A stretch of DNA of 64,000 bases from positions 496,001 to 560,000 of the forward strand of contig JBAIAA010000110.1 in assembly GCA_037893245.1 (NCBI GenBank), read 5' to 3'. A program made the translations under genes and the position numbers. The DNA is from Crossaster papposus. Its lineage: Eukaryota; Echinodermata; Asteroidea; Velatida; Solasteridae. The notes beneath the pieces were generated by a model that was not told the DNA's origin, did not search any database, and saw only the letters and a list, made by a program, of their open reading frames with translations. This document shows positions 26,001 to 38,000 of the stretch, piece by piece. The first letter of the stretch is position 1, and every line of letters begins with the position of its first letter.

Positions 26001-29000
26001 TGCTGGAGGCACAGCACTTAAATAAGGTTTAACAACAAAAGGTTCTTCCAGGCAAGGTAAGCACAATCCAGACAAAGAACTGGAATTCCTTCTAGTACTT
26101 ACCAAGCCTGGAAGCAAACAATAGAGACATACCAAAATGATACACCTGGGTAACAACTGAGGACAATTAACATACTAAAATACCACACCTGGGGAACAAC
26201 TAAATAGTATTAACATTACAATACTTTGCATGTATATTGAATGCATGCAATTATAAACACAGCTGCACACAGGCGTAATTATAGATTCTGTTTGCACATG
26301 AAACATTTTTACTTAAAGGTCATTTAGCAAACATCATTGGTAATTGCTTGAGTTATCAGGAATGGGTGGATTTGGCTGGTTGTATTTTATAGTAAATATC
26401 GTTTCACTTTACCTGTCCGAAGTTTTACAATCATGGATGCCAAGGAAAAAAGAAAGAAAAACAGCGTTTTTGTTTACCAGCGTTGAGCAGTGTTTCTTTT
26501 TTCGCAATCGCCGGTGATTTTTTTTTTAAATAAAATTTAATTTTTTTCGAACAATTACATGATATCTTGAGCGATTATTTTGCTGGGTGCTTAGAATCAT
26601 TATTTACTTTTAAATATGTAAGATATTTCTGAATAATTTGGAGGTAAAATTTGTTGATATCTGCAAATTGTGTATCCTATCTTTAAACAAATTTTGTTTC
26701 TATTTTTTGTGTGCAGAATTAGTTTTGCTTCAGTTCATTGTGTTTGGTAAAGAAACTCTTCACTTCAAATCTATGTCACTGGTTTTGTTCACCTTTTTTC
26801 TCTCGTCTGTTGTTTATTTTATTGCAGAATTGATGAAAACTATGAAGAACCAACCCGATCTCCCACCGTGCCTAACTCCAATCGACCTATCAGACAAATT
26901 GATGATCTTCCCGAGTATGAAAATCCAGACGTAAGAAGAATTCACAGTTTTTTTTTAGTTTTTATAAAAAAAAAATAAAGTCGCTAACTAAAGTCGCAGC
27001 TGCAAGTTAATAAGTGGCGGCCTTAGTATGTAACGGCCGCCACTTAAAAAATAAATACACAACTGTAAAAACTGAACTTGCCCCCTTGAAAAAGAGGGAC
27101 ACACATTCTAAAAAAAAGATGAGCTACCTTAACCAGTTCGCGCCGGATGACGTATATAAACGCAAAAATTTCCCCAAATTCAAAACAGATGACGCATAAA
27201 CACGCCAAGTTCAAGTTTGGAAATGTATGTCAGCAGCGAGGAAGGCCGGAAATGCGTGGGTGTGCTTCCCGGCACTATCAGCCTGAACCCGCTTCAGATC
27301 GAGTTTCGTTAAAAATAATCCCGCCCCTCGGCTCAGCGATGTTAAAATAATCCCGGCGCGAACTGGTTAAAAAAGAAATGCACCACCGTGAAAGAGAAAT
27401 GCACTTCTGTGAAAGAGAAAGAGGTTGGCAACCACATTGATTAGATTGTGTTTCTTCCCTCTTAAAGGACCTTCCGGTCAGACAGGTTGGTAAGGCGTCG
27501 ACCATGCCCCTCTCGGGCAGATACACCGAAGCATCGGACAGCGGAGGAACGCTTATGTCATTCAACTCTAGCTCGTCCTCGCAACAACAGGAAGACCAGT
27601 GTAACTACGAAGACTTGCCCGACTTTGGTAAGATGGCTAGCTTTCACGTTTTGTCAAGTTCCGTGATGCTGTTACTTGAAGACCCTGAGAACGTTTTCCA
27701 AACTTCGTCTCCGTCTTTGGCTTTGTTCATGCAGTTTGGCAATGGTGATAGAGCCGGAGACAGAACAAAGTTGGGGGTTGGAAATTGGCCTAGGATGATT
27801 GCTAACAAGTTTTAATTTCCTGAATTTAATATTAATATTATTTCGGCAATGAAACCGAGGATTCCTCAAAAGCGCCCGAGGCACTGTAGCTCGTAAGCCT
27901 GAAGAAACCAGTAGGAGGATGAACGAAATGCCAGAAACACCGGGGCGAACCCCTTTTCTTTAGCGATAAGTGTGACTGGGTTCTTTTATGTGCGTGTCCA
28001 AGTTCAATATATACATTATACACACACACGGGACCTACGGCTTTACGTCCCATCCGAAGGACGAAAAAATAGTGGTTTAATTGCCTTGCTTAAGGACACA
28101 CTTGTCGACACCGGGACTCGAACTCACGCTCTGCGGCACAGAAAACCCAGCTCTTAACCGCTTGGCCAGGACACTTCATGATCTTCACTAATGCATCGCG
28201 TGAATTTTTGTTTTTACAGATTACGCTGATGATGACGATGACTTTAGCTCCACAGATTATGAAGATATAGCGAACGAGTACGTATATCTCATTCTTTCAT
28301 GTTTGTTTTTTTAACATTTGAAGACCCACTTCTTCAGCAGAAAAATAAGTTTAGAGGGAGAACACACCATTTGCCTTTGCTGTAATTTTGAAAAATGAAT
28401 GGACTACTGTAAAAGTAGTATTTTATAGAAAATACTGTTTTAATCGCCTGTTTTTTAAAAGATGCTAGAAAAACTAGAGATAAAAAAAGTGTTTTTGTAG
28501 TCTGGTTTCCTGACCCACTACAGACCGTACAAAGCAATTTATAGATGGTAGGAAATTATTAGGTTAAGGAAGCAGACTACCATTTATGCAGGCTTTCAAG
28601 TATTTCTGCTTTTTCCTACCGTTTTCTACTTTTTTCTACTTTGTCCTCCTAGTGTTTTCTTTGAACTTGCTCTTGCTTTTTTACCTTCTGAAAATTCCTC
28701 TTTTTTTGTCTCACAACTCTGTCATATACTCTGTCATACTCTGTACCACGCTGTCATATATCACACAATAAAAGGTCTATTACTCGAAAGAATCGATGAC
28801 TTAAAATTAAATCTCATTGAATATTTTTCATAATTAGTTTTGCACGCTATCATGTGTAAACTATACTATTACTAAAAAAGTAATAGCTATTGTATTAGCT
28901 AAATCAGTGACTCCTGGGGCCAATTTCACGAAGCTGCTAAGCACAAAAATTTGCTTAGCATGAAAATTTGTCCTTGGTAAAAACAAGATTACAGACCAAA

Positions 29001-32000
29001 TTTTCACGTGATCTTTATTGCTTTTGATTGATAATCAGCTGTTTTTTTGCTTAGCATGAAAAACACGTAGAATTTTGGCTGATAACTTGTTTTTAATGAG
29101 CAAGACTTTTTGTGCTAAGCAAATTTGTGTGCTTAGCAGTGCCGTGATATTGGCCCCTGTTGTTGGGTTGGGTTGGGTTGGGTTACATTTGTCGTACATT
29201 TGTTGTTTTTGCAGAACGGACCCCAACGCAAACAAAACTGTCAAGTCCAAATCTGTCAAGTCTAAGCAGGAGCAAGCAGACAAGCTTGCTTTGTTCAAGA
29301 AGCAGCATGAGTCCGACCCCAAGGTGGAGCGCTCGGGCCTCCTCTTCATCCCCAGCAAGGTCATGACCATGTCTAAGAAATCCTTTGGCCAGTGGACCAA
29401 GCGCTACTGCCTGGCCAGGGACACCCATCTGCTCTGCTACAAAAACCACGACACCAAGAGGACCTCGCTAGACCTGGTCATGTTTGGGTACACCGTGGCC
29501 TTCGTCGGCCAAGAGGGCCGGCAGCATAATGTCTTCAGCATCGCCCATCCCAGCAGAGGAACGGAGCTGTACAGCGCCGACAGCAAGGAGGATGCCGACA
29601 AGTGGATTGAGGTATCTTGTCAACTTTCTATTCTTTGTATCGCCTGAAAGTACAAAAACAGAATAGCAACACTATTTCTGTACGTAGTCCGTCTCTTCGT
29701 ACTGGTAGTCCGCCTGTGAATACGTGTCATTTTGGTTAAAGTTTCAAAAAAAGACCTACTGAGGCTAAATAAGGAATGTCCCATCAAATATTGTTTAGAG
29801 TAATCGGTCTCTAAAGTTGGCCACACGTGAAAAACAAATTAAGTCAAAATCACTTTTTGAGTTTTCTGTATTTTTAAGTTTACCAAGGTATCCAAAATAT
29901 CAAATGTGGAAAAAAATGATGATTTCTAGAGTGTGTTTGTATATTTTGTTGTGGATCGGTGTATTTGGCCCTTTTGTCCTTCTTAATCAGTTTCTATGCT
30001 CTTCTAAGAAATGCTTGGAATGGGAATAGCCATGACGATCTGGGGTAATTTTTTTTATTTGTTTAATCTACCAGGTGCTGCAGAGTTATGCTACTATGGG
30101 CAACGAGTTGGTGCCAACAGGAGGCGTCGTGGAAAGAGAAGGCCAGGGGGCAGCCTCGCACACAGGAGACGAACTCACCAAAAAAGGTACGGCTGAGCAA
30201 TCATTCTTTGAATGAGGTGGGGTAAATTTGCATTTGTTACATGTCACAGAACTTTGATGAAGAACGACACCAATTTAACTTTAACAAAAGCATTTGCTTT
30301 ATCTTAAAGGTAGGATACACCATTTGCAGATATCGGAAATATTTACTACCAAATTATTGAGAAATATATTACTCATTTGAGTGATTGTGATCAGTGGTCG
30401 TGAAAAAACAAAAATAACATAAGAATAACTGCTCGATGCCGGTTGAAAACAATTTTTTTTTGTGCTTTTCTCAGCATCAATGGCTGTAAAACTTTGGACA
30501 GCTCAGTTAAACGGTATTTACTATCAAATACAACCCCCCAAATCTACCCATTCATTATAATTTAAGCAATTACCAATGGTGTATCCTTCCTTTAAAACAA
30601 CATATTAACAGAAACATAAATAAAATATTTAAAACAATGGTTTGAACACCGTTCAAAAATTGTCAACTTTGTCCGGTTTTGTGGGAGCAAGTCACATATA
30701 TGTACGGTTATGATATTGGGTTTTCCTATAATCACGGCTTTAGCAACTGTGATTATAGAGAGACACCATGTAGTTTGTGAAGTTGGCTACAGGTTCTTGA
30801 TTCCATAATCTGGAATCGGTTCCTGACATCAACGGTCGGGTACTCAAGTATGCGATTCTAATGCACAGCCCTAATTTTAATGTTTTAAAATGGCCTGAAG
30901 CGACGACATTACAAGAAATAGCCCAAGGAATTACTAAAACAATTTCACTTTGCATCTTTTGTTGTTTTTCTTTCCCAGTCTTAGGCTTTTTAAGGCGAAA
31001 CAAGAAATCAAAGGAAAGCTCTCCACAGCTGAGCGTGGATGGAAAGGGAGTTATGTCAGGTGAGAGGGATTTTTTTATAAATTTTTTTATCTATAAAATC
31101 TTTCAAAATCTATAACCTTCCCATCGAAGCTGCTGAACACGGTTGTCTGAAAGACGTTCTCAAAAAAAGTCGATTGATTTGCACTTGTTCCCGAATGGAG
31201 CAAACATAGTCCATGTGGAACATTCCAGAAATCAATTTGAGGAGGTTTTCTTTTCTTTCGCAAAGGCTGCATAAACGTCATGGGAGCCAAATACGGCGAG
31301 CCCAAATGGCGCAAGAAGTACCTGATGATCAAGGGCGGCCATCTGGAGTGTTGGTCCGAAGACGGCGAGACGCCGTACTGCGACTTCCTCCTGAACGGGA
31401 CCGACATGATGCCGGCCGATCCGAAGGTCACCAAGCGGAAAGTCTCCATGAAAATCAACAGAGGCAAAGAGACGCTGATTTATCTGGAGGCGAGTCCATC
31501 GTCTCTTAAACTCCTCAAAGAATCTTTAAAATCCAGGATTTGCAGGAGCTGGGTGGATCACAGCTTGTGATTTGATATATGACTGACTTGTCACTAACTT
31601 AAGTTGTGATTTGACTTGAGATTGACTAGTAAAAGCCTTGACTGCAAATTTTACTTTTATCATTTTCTTCACCGTAAAACTTGGGAAGAAACAGACATGC
31701 GTCCTGTCCTGAAAATGTCTGTTGAAGAAATCTCATTTTACCTTTTCTTGTCATTGTCATTGATGTGACAATGTGTCATTTAATGTGACAATGTGTCATT
31801 TAATGTGACAACGTGTCATTTAATGTGACAACGTGTCATTTAATGTGACAACGTGTCGATGTGACAACGCCTTGCCGACACTCAACCACCTGGACATAAT
31901 TCCTCTCCTGAAAATGTTAATTGGTTAAATGTCATCGTGGCCTGTCTCTGTCAATGTCATTAACGTGTGTTATTTAATGCCACGCCTTGCAGACTCTCAA

Positions 32001-35000
32001 CCACCTGGACATGGGTCCTCTGCTGAAGATGTTCATGGAAGCAATGACCGACTCCAAGAAAGACCCCTCAAGCTCCTCAAAATCGGGAATGGTCTCCAAC
32101 CTGCTGAAGGCGTTTGAGAAACAGAACAACGAGCCTTCAGAACCGGTAAACAAATACCAAAAGAGATTACCTATACCAAAAGAGATTACCTAAACCAAAG
32201 TATTCCCCCGTTGGTCTTAAAAAATACCCTTGTTTTCTTTTTAACAAAAGGAAGCCAACTTCAGTATTGAGTTTTGCCCTTTTGTTACCAACGTATTTGA
32301 TAAAACATTGTATACTCTGTGTTATCCGAGGACTTGCAAGAACAAAACTTACGACCTCTTTCTTAGAAGTGCAAGATGCCTTATCTTAACCAATCGAACA
32401 CCGAGCTTGCTGGGTTCGGCTGGCAACTTTGAATCCGTCATTGCAACCAAAATATTTCTAAAACAAGGAAAATGGAAAAACTAAAATTTGAATGTACAAC
32501 TTACAGAAAGAGTCTGTCAAATTAAAACATTTTTGCATCAGTTACCAAATTAACCGTGTATTTTTATGAAACCACCTTCACGAGATTATTTCTTGGGGTG
32601 CTCAAATTTTTAAAAGGAACCTTACGGTGATGTACAACTTGACAGCGGACAACAAGCTTCTGCATCGGAATTGTACCAAAACGTCAGTGTGAGTTCTTTT
32701 GGAAAATACTTAATACTAAACAAATATTAATAATCTTAAGTGCCGTGGCCTGGATCATCGAATAATAATAATTAATAATAATAATTGGGGAGGCTAATCA
32801 TCCTTACACACAGCTGGTGTGCCGAAATGCGAAGGACGCGGCTACAACGTGGTCGAGCCGCTGGCACGTAAAGGCGCCTATGGCAGCCGGCCACATCGAC
32901 TCGTATTTGACTACGGGGCACAGCCTGAGATACAAAGTGCTTGATTTTTTCAGAGGGAGGAAAACCGGAGGACCCGGAGAAAAACCCCTTGTGGCACAGG
33001 AGAGAACAAACGCACAACTCTACTCAAATATGGTCTGGGCCGGGAATCGAACCCGGGCCACATTGGTGAAGGGCGAGTGCTTTACGCAAATGTGTGGTTT
33101 GCAGGTAGTTCTGCAGGTTGGGGGTTCGACCCCAGCCTGACTGTAACACTGCTACAACTTTGCATTGTATGGTACAATTTATAAGTCTCTTTATTTTAAC
33201 TCTAAAGCGACTTTATTAATATGTGTTATAATTGGGTTGATATTTTATACCTAACACTGGTGGCTGTGATGCAATTAAACATCTCGGTCTTGTCTCCTGT
33301 ATAACACAGTTGATTGAAGTCACTGTATCAAAGGCACCAGTCTCTTTATAATTTTTTTTTTTTTACTTTGGATGAAGTTTGGAAGTTAAAAGAAAGTTGT
33401 ACGATTTCTACTCTGAATATTGTAAAGAATTCTGGATTGGGTCATTAAATCTTTCCCTGACTGTAGTCAGAACAAAACCAAAATGATGAAGAGGTTTACG
33501 AGGACACCCAGATTCCAAATCGCCAAAATAGCCAGAAGAGTGTTGCCGAGTACAAGAAAAAAGAAGACTCATCGACAATGAAATCTATTTACCAAAACTT
33601 CAAAATTGTGAGTTGCGGTCGCCCTGTGTTTTGGGGGCCGTTTTGACGTTTACTGCCGTCTAAGCTAACAACCTAGAAAAATAGGAAGAAGCTTCATTTA
33701 GTTTTAGCAAGAACTTAAACCTTACGCTTACTGTACGTGTACCTTTTAAAACTTCTGATTCTTATGTTTCATCTTTGTACCTTTTCTTGCAAAATCATGC
33801 CAAATTTACAGATTTGCCGATTGCCTTTATTCCACATGTACATCAAGATGCTAACGTCCTCAACAAGCATGTACCACAATCTTCCACCGGTCATCTATGT
33901 TTCGATTCCATTCGCCACAAAACAATATTAGTTTTTGCCTTTTTTTCCCTTGTTTCTTTGCACAAAATCTGCAGTAATTCAAAATTGCAGTGTATTTTGT
34001 ATTCATCATGAAAGGTTTTGATGTGCTGTGAGAGTGACAGATTCAGCTTTTTTTAATGCTATTTTTGTTTTAATAATTGAAGTCACATAGCTGATGTAAT
34101 CTCTGATTTGTATGCCTGACAGCAAAGCTGAAGTGACATATTTTGTCCGTATTGTCTGTCCATGTGTACAAACCTTTCATACTCACTGTGGACCTGCGAA
34201 CAAAAGATGTCCACAAGATCTGGGAAGAGGTTCGGTTTTCCCCTCTCTGAAAAATAGGGTTAATCTTTAGAAAAATGAAGAGGAATACCACCAGAATTCA
34301 AATTTGGGATTTAAAAATGTTCTGGAAGGGTGAAAAATTAGTATTTAGCCAACCGTTTTTTTAACCAGTAACTACACGAATACAAAGAAATGTCCACAGT
34401 ACGTATAGAAGGTAAGACTGGGGTCCCATATTTGGAAAAAGTTCCCGATTCAGATTCGTGTACAAAACACATGGGAGGTCTTTTGAAAAAGTACAAACAA
34501 AAGAGGGACAATAGGGGTCTCTTGGGTGTGTATGCGTTGGTATAACATCAACATTTAAAATATTCAAAATATTCATATGGTACAGGCTTTACTAACCATG
34601 ATCTAACCATAATCACATATGACTAATTGTAAGTAGTGTAGTGCATGTGTAAAAAGCACACGTACAAATATAATGCTAACTGCTAAGCTCATAAGGTGTT
34701 TATTTTTCTCTTCTTTCAAAATTAGTTCAGGTACCATACATGCTAACTATGAGGTACATTCCTAGAATTGTTAACACTTTCATAATAATTTCTTTTTTTT
34801 GTCATGGCAGAGAACATGGTCTAACGCCGGTTCATACTAATTTGGCATCAAGAATCATTCGCTGTGAAAATTCTCCAGAGTTGAAATGTGTTCAACTTTG
34901 GCGAATTTGCCGAAATTGTCAGATCGGGCAACGGGGGAAGCCAGACTGTGATTGGCTTGCACCTGTCTGACGGATGTGTAGTGGATTGTAAACCAAATTT

Positions 35001-38000
35001 CGTAAATTGGGGGAAGTTTGTGAACAATGGTTGGCCATCCATCTTTTGAAACTGAGGCAAAATGTTTAATTTTCTTAATATAACAAACGGTACACCAGGT
35101 GCCATGATTTCACAGGTGGCTGGATGTTGTATATTGCCAGTTGTATTTAACCAGTTCGCGTCGGATGATGTGTCACATGCAAAGTTTTTCCGGAATTTAA
35201 AATAAATGACAGATACAAATGTCACGAGCAAGGCCGAAAAATATCTGTCAGCGACCGGCTCGCAGCTTGCAAGGCCGGAAAGATCAGGGTGTGCTACCCA
35301 CAGATGCCGGCCTGAACCTGTCTCGGATCAAGGTTCGTGAAAAACGATTCCGCGCCTGAGCCTGGTCAATGTCAAATAATCCAGGCGTGAAATGGTTGAG
35401 AAACATCCCCATTTGTGTTTGCCCTAAGAAAGTGCCTCTTGCTTATATGCCCCGTGGGTTGTCATTGGATGTCTCAGGTCAAGCAACAAGAGAACCGGAA
35501 GAGAAGCGAAACGTTACCAGCGAAGACATCCAAGATGACCGAGGAGAGACAAGAAGGCAAGAAGGACAAGAAGGCCAAGAAGAAGGAAGACAAGAAAAAG
35601 AAAGACAAGAAGGGAAAAGGGAAGGAAGAGGTCGTTGCTAAGGAGGAAGAGGTCGTTGTCAAGGTGACAGAGCCCCCAGCGGGAGAGACGCCCAAGAAAA
35701 GGTCGTCGGGTAAGATCATTAGGAAAATGCTTTTGGATTACTGTGGGTGCATTTGAAAGTGTGTTTTTTAAGGAGATTTATAGGTTGTTATGGTGAAAAG
35801 GCAAATAGATAAATTTGCCAGGTTTTGGAGTTGGGAAAACTGTAACTTTGCATGATTACTTTACAGCAAAGGTCACTAAAATACCTACATGTAAGCGAAA
35901 CAATATGTTGGTTACGGCCACCAAAATGAACCCAAGCGCGAGTATCGTGTAAACAAATAGATTTGGTCATGGCTGAGAAAGACAAGGTCGTCGCTAAGGA
36001 AGGAGAGGTCAGTCCTAAGGAAGTAAAAGAGGCTATACTGGATAAATGCCAATGGCATTGTGAAAAAAAGAGGTTGTGTATGTATATTATCCCCCAAAAT
36101 GATGCTTCAGTGTGATGTGCCGACTGCACATCTGTGCCGATCTGTGCCGATCATGTAAAAGACGCTGTCTGGTAAATCTCTAGAATTTTGTGAGGATACC
36201 GATTTGTGTGTGGTATTTCTTTATGAGAAAATACCTGTTTACTCTGAGTAAGCGAAGTCAGTGCAAAAGAAGGAGAAGTCGGTATTTATCCCTAATATTT
36301 CCAGGCCTTTCTAAGTCTATTAAAATCTTTTTCTTAATCTTTTTTTGTTTTTAACGTTTTCTTACTGTTTTCTTACTGTTTTTTGTTAGTCCGAGCAAAA
36401 ACTGCATTTGACAAATCGGACAAGAGCCATCTGCTGGAAGTTGACAGCTTGGAGATCGAACGGAAGGAAGTGGATTCGAGGAAACGAGAAGTGACCAGAC
36501 AGAAATTAGATCTCAGGTACGATGTAACAAGAATATGGACAGTCCAGCCTGTTGTGGCCATGTGATGCTGAATAAGTCTGTGCCACTTTGTATATTTTGT
36601 ATAACGATGTTCAGAAAGAGACTATTTCTGTACGCAGTACGTATGTATGTGTCATTTTGTTTTGAAAAATTGGTCTTATATACAAAGTTGAAGTCAGATT
36701 CCAATCAAACTTTGGTCACGAATGCAATAATGTAACCTTCATATATCATGGTTGTGTTAAAGGTCAAGAACTGAGGTCAAAGGTAATTTGAGATCAAGTT
36801 TTAAAATTGGCTAGAATTGTGAGATTTGAAAACTTGAAGTCCAGTTGCAATCAAACTTGGTTCAAAGATGCAATATGGAAACTGGTATGTGCTGGTGATA
36901 TTAAAGGTCACATACTGAGGTCAAAGGTCATTCGAGGTCAACTTGTAAAGTATAGTAATCACAAAAGTAGGCGACACTTATGGTATTAGAACCATTCTGT
37001 TTTTTTCTTTTGGCTTTTCAGAGATCAGAAGAAGGAAATGACAGATCCTAAGCAGAAGGAGCTCGTGGAAGCAGAGATACAGAAAGCCCAGCAGGAATGG
37101 AGTGCATGCAGCAAACGTCTGACATTCATTAACTCGGAGATCGAGCGGTTGACCAAGGGTGGTGATACCAAATCACTCCAGGAACAAAAGCAGGTAAAAA
37201 AGGGACAAAAACAAAGAAGTATAAGTATATTGTTGTCCTCTAAAGAGGGAAAATTTAATAATTTATTTTTTATTTTTTATTATTATGTTTTTTACAAGAG
37301 GCAACTCAAAATTTGCAAATGCAAAACCTGACCTAACCAAACTGAAGTCGGCTAAGTTTCGTGGCAGTTTCAGATTCGAGTGGGGTTTGCACTCGCGATG
37401 GGCTTTTAAGAAACCTCGGTTGTAGTGAGTTATACGGCTGACTACCCAACAAATTACAGTCAAAATCAAGGATTAATATACTCAAAGGGCAAAGGTGAAA
37501 TGAAGATTTAAGTTTTTGAGTTTTTAAATTTGCCTAGCATGACAGTTCTTCTTTGGCCAAAAAAAGATTATAGACCAAATGTTTAGGTTATATTGTAACT
37601 TGTTTTTACTGAGCGAGACCTTTCTTTGCTAAGCAAATATTTGTGCTTAGCAGCTTCATGAAATTGGCCCCTGGTTCCACATTTTGATCTCCAAATTATA
37701 CTGTAGTTGTCTTGTAGGTTTGTTTTGCTAGTTTTGCTAGATATTTCTAAATTAACTTACGTGGTTAGTAATAAAAATCATGGTCCAAGTCCTTGCATTA
37801 GTTGTGCTTGAGTGACAGACATTTTTTTTAAACCTGTAACGGTTGATTTTATACTAACGGCCATGAATTAATAATTGTTGATTAAACTAACAAATCTTGC
37901 ACCCTCCTACTTTACGCATCGCACAATCACTGGATTGCATTGCCATGGCAACCTCGTAGCAATTTCGCATGTCGATGGTTAGAGAACTGTCGTTTAAGGA

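Larger units (their letters stand above)
19840..26220 (-). mobile_element. Full-length Ty3/Gypsy-type LTR retrotransposon in AFAP1-like intron 4
   Basis: 6381 bp. Two 490-bp direct LTRs (TGTAACGG...TAACATTACA) flank gag and pol on the minus strand. The 4-bp target duplication ATAC lies at 19836-19839 and 26221-26224. Next to the 5' LTR is a primer site (25709-25726); a purine-rich tract lies at about 20331-20341 beside the 3' LTR. The order protease, reverse transcriptase, RNase H, integrase is that of Gypsy-type elements. The LTRs look identical by eye and both frames are open, so the insertion is recent. It lies antisense to the host gene. Confidence 0.95.

Noticed and set aside
19928..26156. 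Paired 68- and 75-residue frames at both ends of the Gypsy-type element
   Set aside because: They are the same sequence in the two LTRs and are not genes.
7001..27350. A near-identical 67-residue frame in three places (7021, 11133, 27147)
   Set aside because: It lies wholly inside the piggyBac-like 234-bp element and runs into its terminal repeat. Copy similarity explains the conservation; there is no domain.
29161..29186. Telomere-like GGGTT repeats before exon 8
   Set aside because: Only about four units of GGGTT; it is a short simple repeat in the intron, not telomeric sequence.
31280..31570. Reading PH2 exon 11 through to the stop near 31568 as the protein end
   Set aside because: The family continues with the PH helix found in exon 12, and the GC donor restores it in phase. 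Retention remains possible as a minor form.
35788..36129. 113-residue minus-strand frame
   Set aside because: It is the antisense of the decayed exon 15 look-alike and has no domain of its own.
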